Shown here: piece by piece, positions 6,193-7,188 of the stretch
How the letters are laid out: every line of letters starts with the position of its first letter
How positions within the stretch are numbered: the first letter of the stretch is position 1
NCBI GenBank assembly: GCA_022566435.1
Contig: JADFIX010000179.1
Coordinates: forward strand, 1 to 7,188
From: Planctomycetota bacterium
GTDB taxonomy: Bacteria > Planctomycetota > Phycisphaerae > UBA1845
Direction of reading: 5' to 3'
Length of the DNA stretch: 7,188 nucleotides
Notes under the pieces: model-generated
Databases searched by the model: none
What the model saw: only the letters and a program-made list of their open reading frames with translations
What the model was told of the DNA's origin: nothing
Translations under genes and position numbers: made by a program

Positions 6193-6208
6193 GTGCAATA
6201 GTGCAATA
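6193..6208 (+). repeat. Tandem octamer GTGCAATA x2 at the xrtH promoter
   Basis: GTGCAATA is repeated head to tail at 6193-6200 and 6201-6208, followed by GT. The second copy covers the -35 position of the predicted xrtH promoter, a natural place for a regulator to bind. Confidence 0.6.
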
Positions 6209-6229
6209 GTCAGACGAACGTGATATACT
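6201..6229 (+). promoter_or_regulatory. Extended -10 promoter of xrtH
   Basis: TGATATACT at 6221-6229 gives a near-consensus -10 (TATACT, 6224-6229) with the TGN extension. A 17-base spacer puts the -35 at 6201-6206, GTGCAA, a weak match to TTGACA, as expected where an extended -10 compensates. Transcription would begin near 6236, leaving a short leader with AGGA (6241-6244) seven bases before the ATG at 6252. Confidence 0.6.
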
Positions 6230-6251
6230 CTCGGGCAGACAGGATCCGCTC

Positions 6252-6911
6252 ATGACTCGATCTAGCAAACACCGCCGACGCCGATCAGGCGGGCGTCGGT
6301 CGTCGGATGCTGACGATCGCGCTGGGCCGCGATCCAAGAAGGCCGAAGGAACAGACGACCGCAAAAACCCGAAGAACGCATCGCGGCGATCCGGCAAGCG
6401 CCCCGTATTGCGATTTGTGCTCATGCTCGGGTCGCTCATGGTCGGATTCAACGCTTGTTTCTATCTTTGGATTTCGCAGGGGGATGCAATGAATGCCTAT
6501 CTGCGATTCCATGCCCGTTTGGTGGCGGCGATGCTGCGGGTATTGGGAGACGACGCGGCCGCCGCGGGCAAGTCGATTGTCTCCTCCCGTTTTTCACTAT
6601 CCATCGAGGTGGGATGCGACGCGGTTCAGGCGTCAGTGTTTTTCATTCTTGCCGTGGCCGTTTCGCCGGTGTCGGTCCCTTTGTTGGCGAGGGTTCCCTA
6701 CCTCTTGTTCGGTGCGTTGTGCCTGTCGGTGATCAATCTGTTTCGGATACTCTCGCTATACTTCACGGGCATCTATTACCCCGGAGCGTTCGAGTTTGTT
6801 CATATCGACGTGTGGCAGGCCCTGTTCGTGTTCATGCCGCTCGTCCTCTGGGTCGCATGGCTGCGGAAGGCGCGCGGGCCCAGACGTGGAGCTTCGAATG
6901 TGGCAGACTGA
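6252..6911 (+). CDS. xrtH: Exosortase H (IPTLxxWG-CTERM-specific)
   Basis: Exosortases are multi-pass inner-membrane cysteine transpeptidases that cleave C-terminal sorting signals of exported proteins. The 219-residue product shows the expected catalytic residues in order: Cys122 in IEVGCDAVQA, Arg165 in NLFRILSLYF, and His184 in FVHIDVWQ. Hydrophobic segments lie at about 51-72, 124-141, 143-162 and 187-204. The G-C-D-x-V-x-A block and the H-x-x-VWQ ending are closest to the XrtH subfamily. Residues 1-50 are an unusually long, Arg/Lys-rich, probably disordered cytoplasmic extension, placed before the first membrane segment. The ATG at 6252 is supported by AGGA seven bases upstream and an extended -10 promoter. 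The stop overlaps the next gene by 14 bases, implying translational coupling. A matching substrate, with an IPTL-CTERM signal, is at 1471-2022. XrtH assignment is from motifs and the paired substrate. Confidence 0.88.
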   Translation: MTRSSKHRRRRSGGRRSSDADDRAGPRSKKAEGTDDRKNPKNASRRSGKRPVLRFVLMLGSLMVGFNACFYLWISQGDAMNAYLRFHARLVAAMLRVLGDDAAAAGKSIVSSRFSLSIEVGCDAVQASVFFILAVAVSPVSVPLLARVPYLLFGALCLSVINLFRILSLYFTGIYYPGAFEFVHIDVWQALFVFMPLVLWVAWLRKARGPRRGASNVAD

Positions 6912-7188
6912 TCGAATGTTCGGCTTCGCGATTCGTCTGGCGATCGGCTACGCGCTGTTGGTAGTGCCCTGGCCGGGCCTGAACGATATCTATGCGACGG
7001 CATTTCGGGCCTGCGGTAATGTCCTGTTCGCATCTTTCGGGCCGAGCGGTTCGGTTCGGTTCGTTCCCGCCGAGCCCACGGAGAACAAATGGGACAGCGA
7101 AACGCACTTATACAAACGGGGTAGAGACGGCTACTGGCGGATGGGGCAAAACAGCCGGTACACCGGCTATCTGCCGACGATCACGCTG
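6898..7188 (+). CDS. Exosortase H-associated membrane protein (3' partial)
   Basis: The frame is open to the end of the window (97 codons visible). ATG at 6898 has GGAG six bases upstream and overlaps the end of xrtH by 14 bases; ATG at 6916 is a possible later start. The product begins with a membrane segment (FAIRLAIGYALLVVPWPGL, about 10-28), then a likely external region ending in KWDSETHLYKRG, SRYTGYLPTITL. A WD(S/T)-type block followed by a Tyr-Gly-Tyr-Leu/Arg-Pro-Thr block before a second membrane segment fits my memory of the proteins that follow xrtH in other genomes. The tight overlap strongly suggests it works with XrtH. Its biochemical role is unknown. Family assignment is moderate because the second half is outside the window. 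Confidence 0.65.
   Translation, partial: MWQTDRMFGFAIRLAIGYALLVVPWPGLNDIYATAFRACGNVLFASFGPSGSVRFVPAEPTENKWDSETHLYKRGRDGYWRMGQNSRYTGYLPTITL

Larger units (their letters stand above)
5654..6251. other. Intergenic region rich in inverted repeats, no supported gene
   Basis: About 600 bases separate the divergent rsmG and xrtH starts. A plus-strand open frame of 173 codons (5680-6201) runs through it, but its product shows no family and is Trp/His/Pro-rich exactly where the nested repeats lie, so I treat it as chance. The region holds the nested repeat (5734-5911), a hairpin (6034-6066), a tandem octamer (6193-6208) and the xrtH promoter (6201-6229). Confidence 0.55.

Noticed and set aside
5680..6201. 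173-codon plus-strand open frame between rsmG and xrtH
   Set aside because: It runs straight through the nested inverted repeats, has no recognisable domain and overlaps the rsmG upstream region; composition fits translated repeat DNA.

Overview
The window looks like a GC-rich chromosomal segment of a planctomycete (Planctomycetota), probably an environmental or metagenomic lineage. This is an inference from four things: Cys-rich secreted proteins with bacterial Kazal modules and a repeated 'VKWGP' module, an exosortase H / IPTL-CTERM sorting pair, a stand-alone FapA/DUF342 protein, and long intergenic stretches rich in inverted repeats. No rRNA, tRNA, CRISPR array, transposase or phage gene is recognisable.

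Layout. Positions 3-1415 (+) hold the 3' part of a large secreted protein with two Kazal-type domains, a dockerin-like Cys-rich stretch and two copies of the VKWGP module. Positions 1471-2022 (+) encode a small protein made of a signal peptide, one VKWGP module and a C-terminal IPTL-CTERM sorting signal (IPAISHWG, hydrophobic segment, basic tail). A short hairpin-rich gap separates it from a convergent fapA/DUF342 gene at 2072-3607 (-). Positions 3608-4382 carry no gene I can support, but contain two clean hairpins. A small NTF2/SnoaL-like exported protein lies at 4383-4871 (+), convergent with rsmG (16S rRNA m7G527 methyltransferase) at 4946-5653 (-). Positions 5654-6251 are non-coding and hold a nested inverted-repeat element, a second hairpin, an 8-bp tandem repeat and a good extended -10 promoter. 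That promoter drives xrtH (exosortase H, 6252-6911, +), which overlaps the start of a partial gene (6898-7188, +) resembling the membrane protein that accompanies XrtH.

How the parts work together. The strongest functional link is between the IPTL-CTERM protein at 1471-2022 and the exosortase H at 6252-6911. In known families XrtH is the dedicated processing enzyme for IPTLxxWG-CTERM proteins, so the window carries both a substrate and its likely sorting enzyme on one strand about 4.2 kb apart. The module shared by the substrate and the upstream Kazal protein suggests both act at the cell surface or outside the cell. The FapA, NTF2-like and RsmG genes between them look functionally unrelated.
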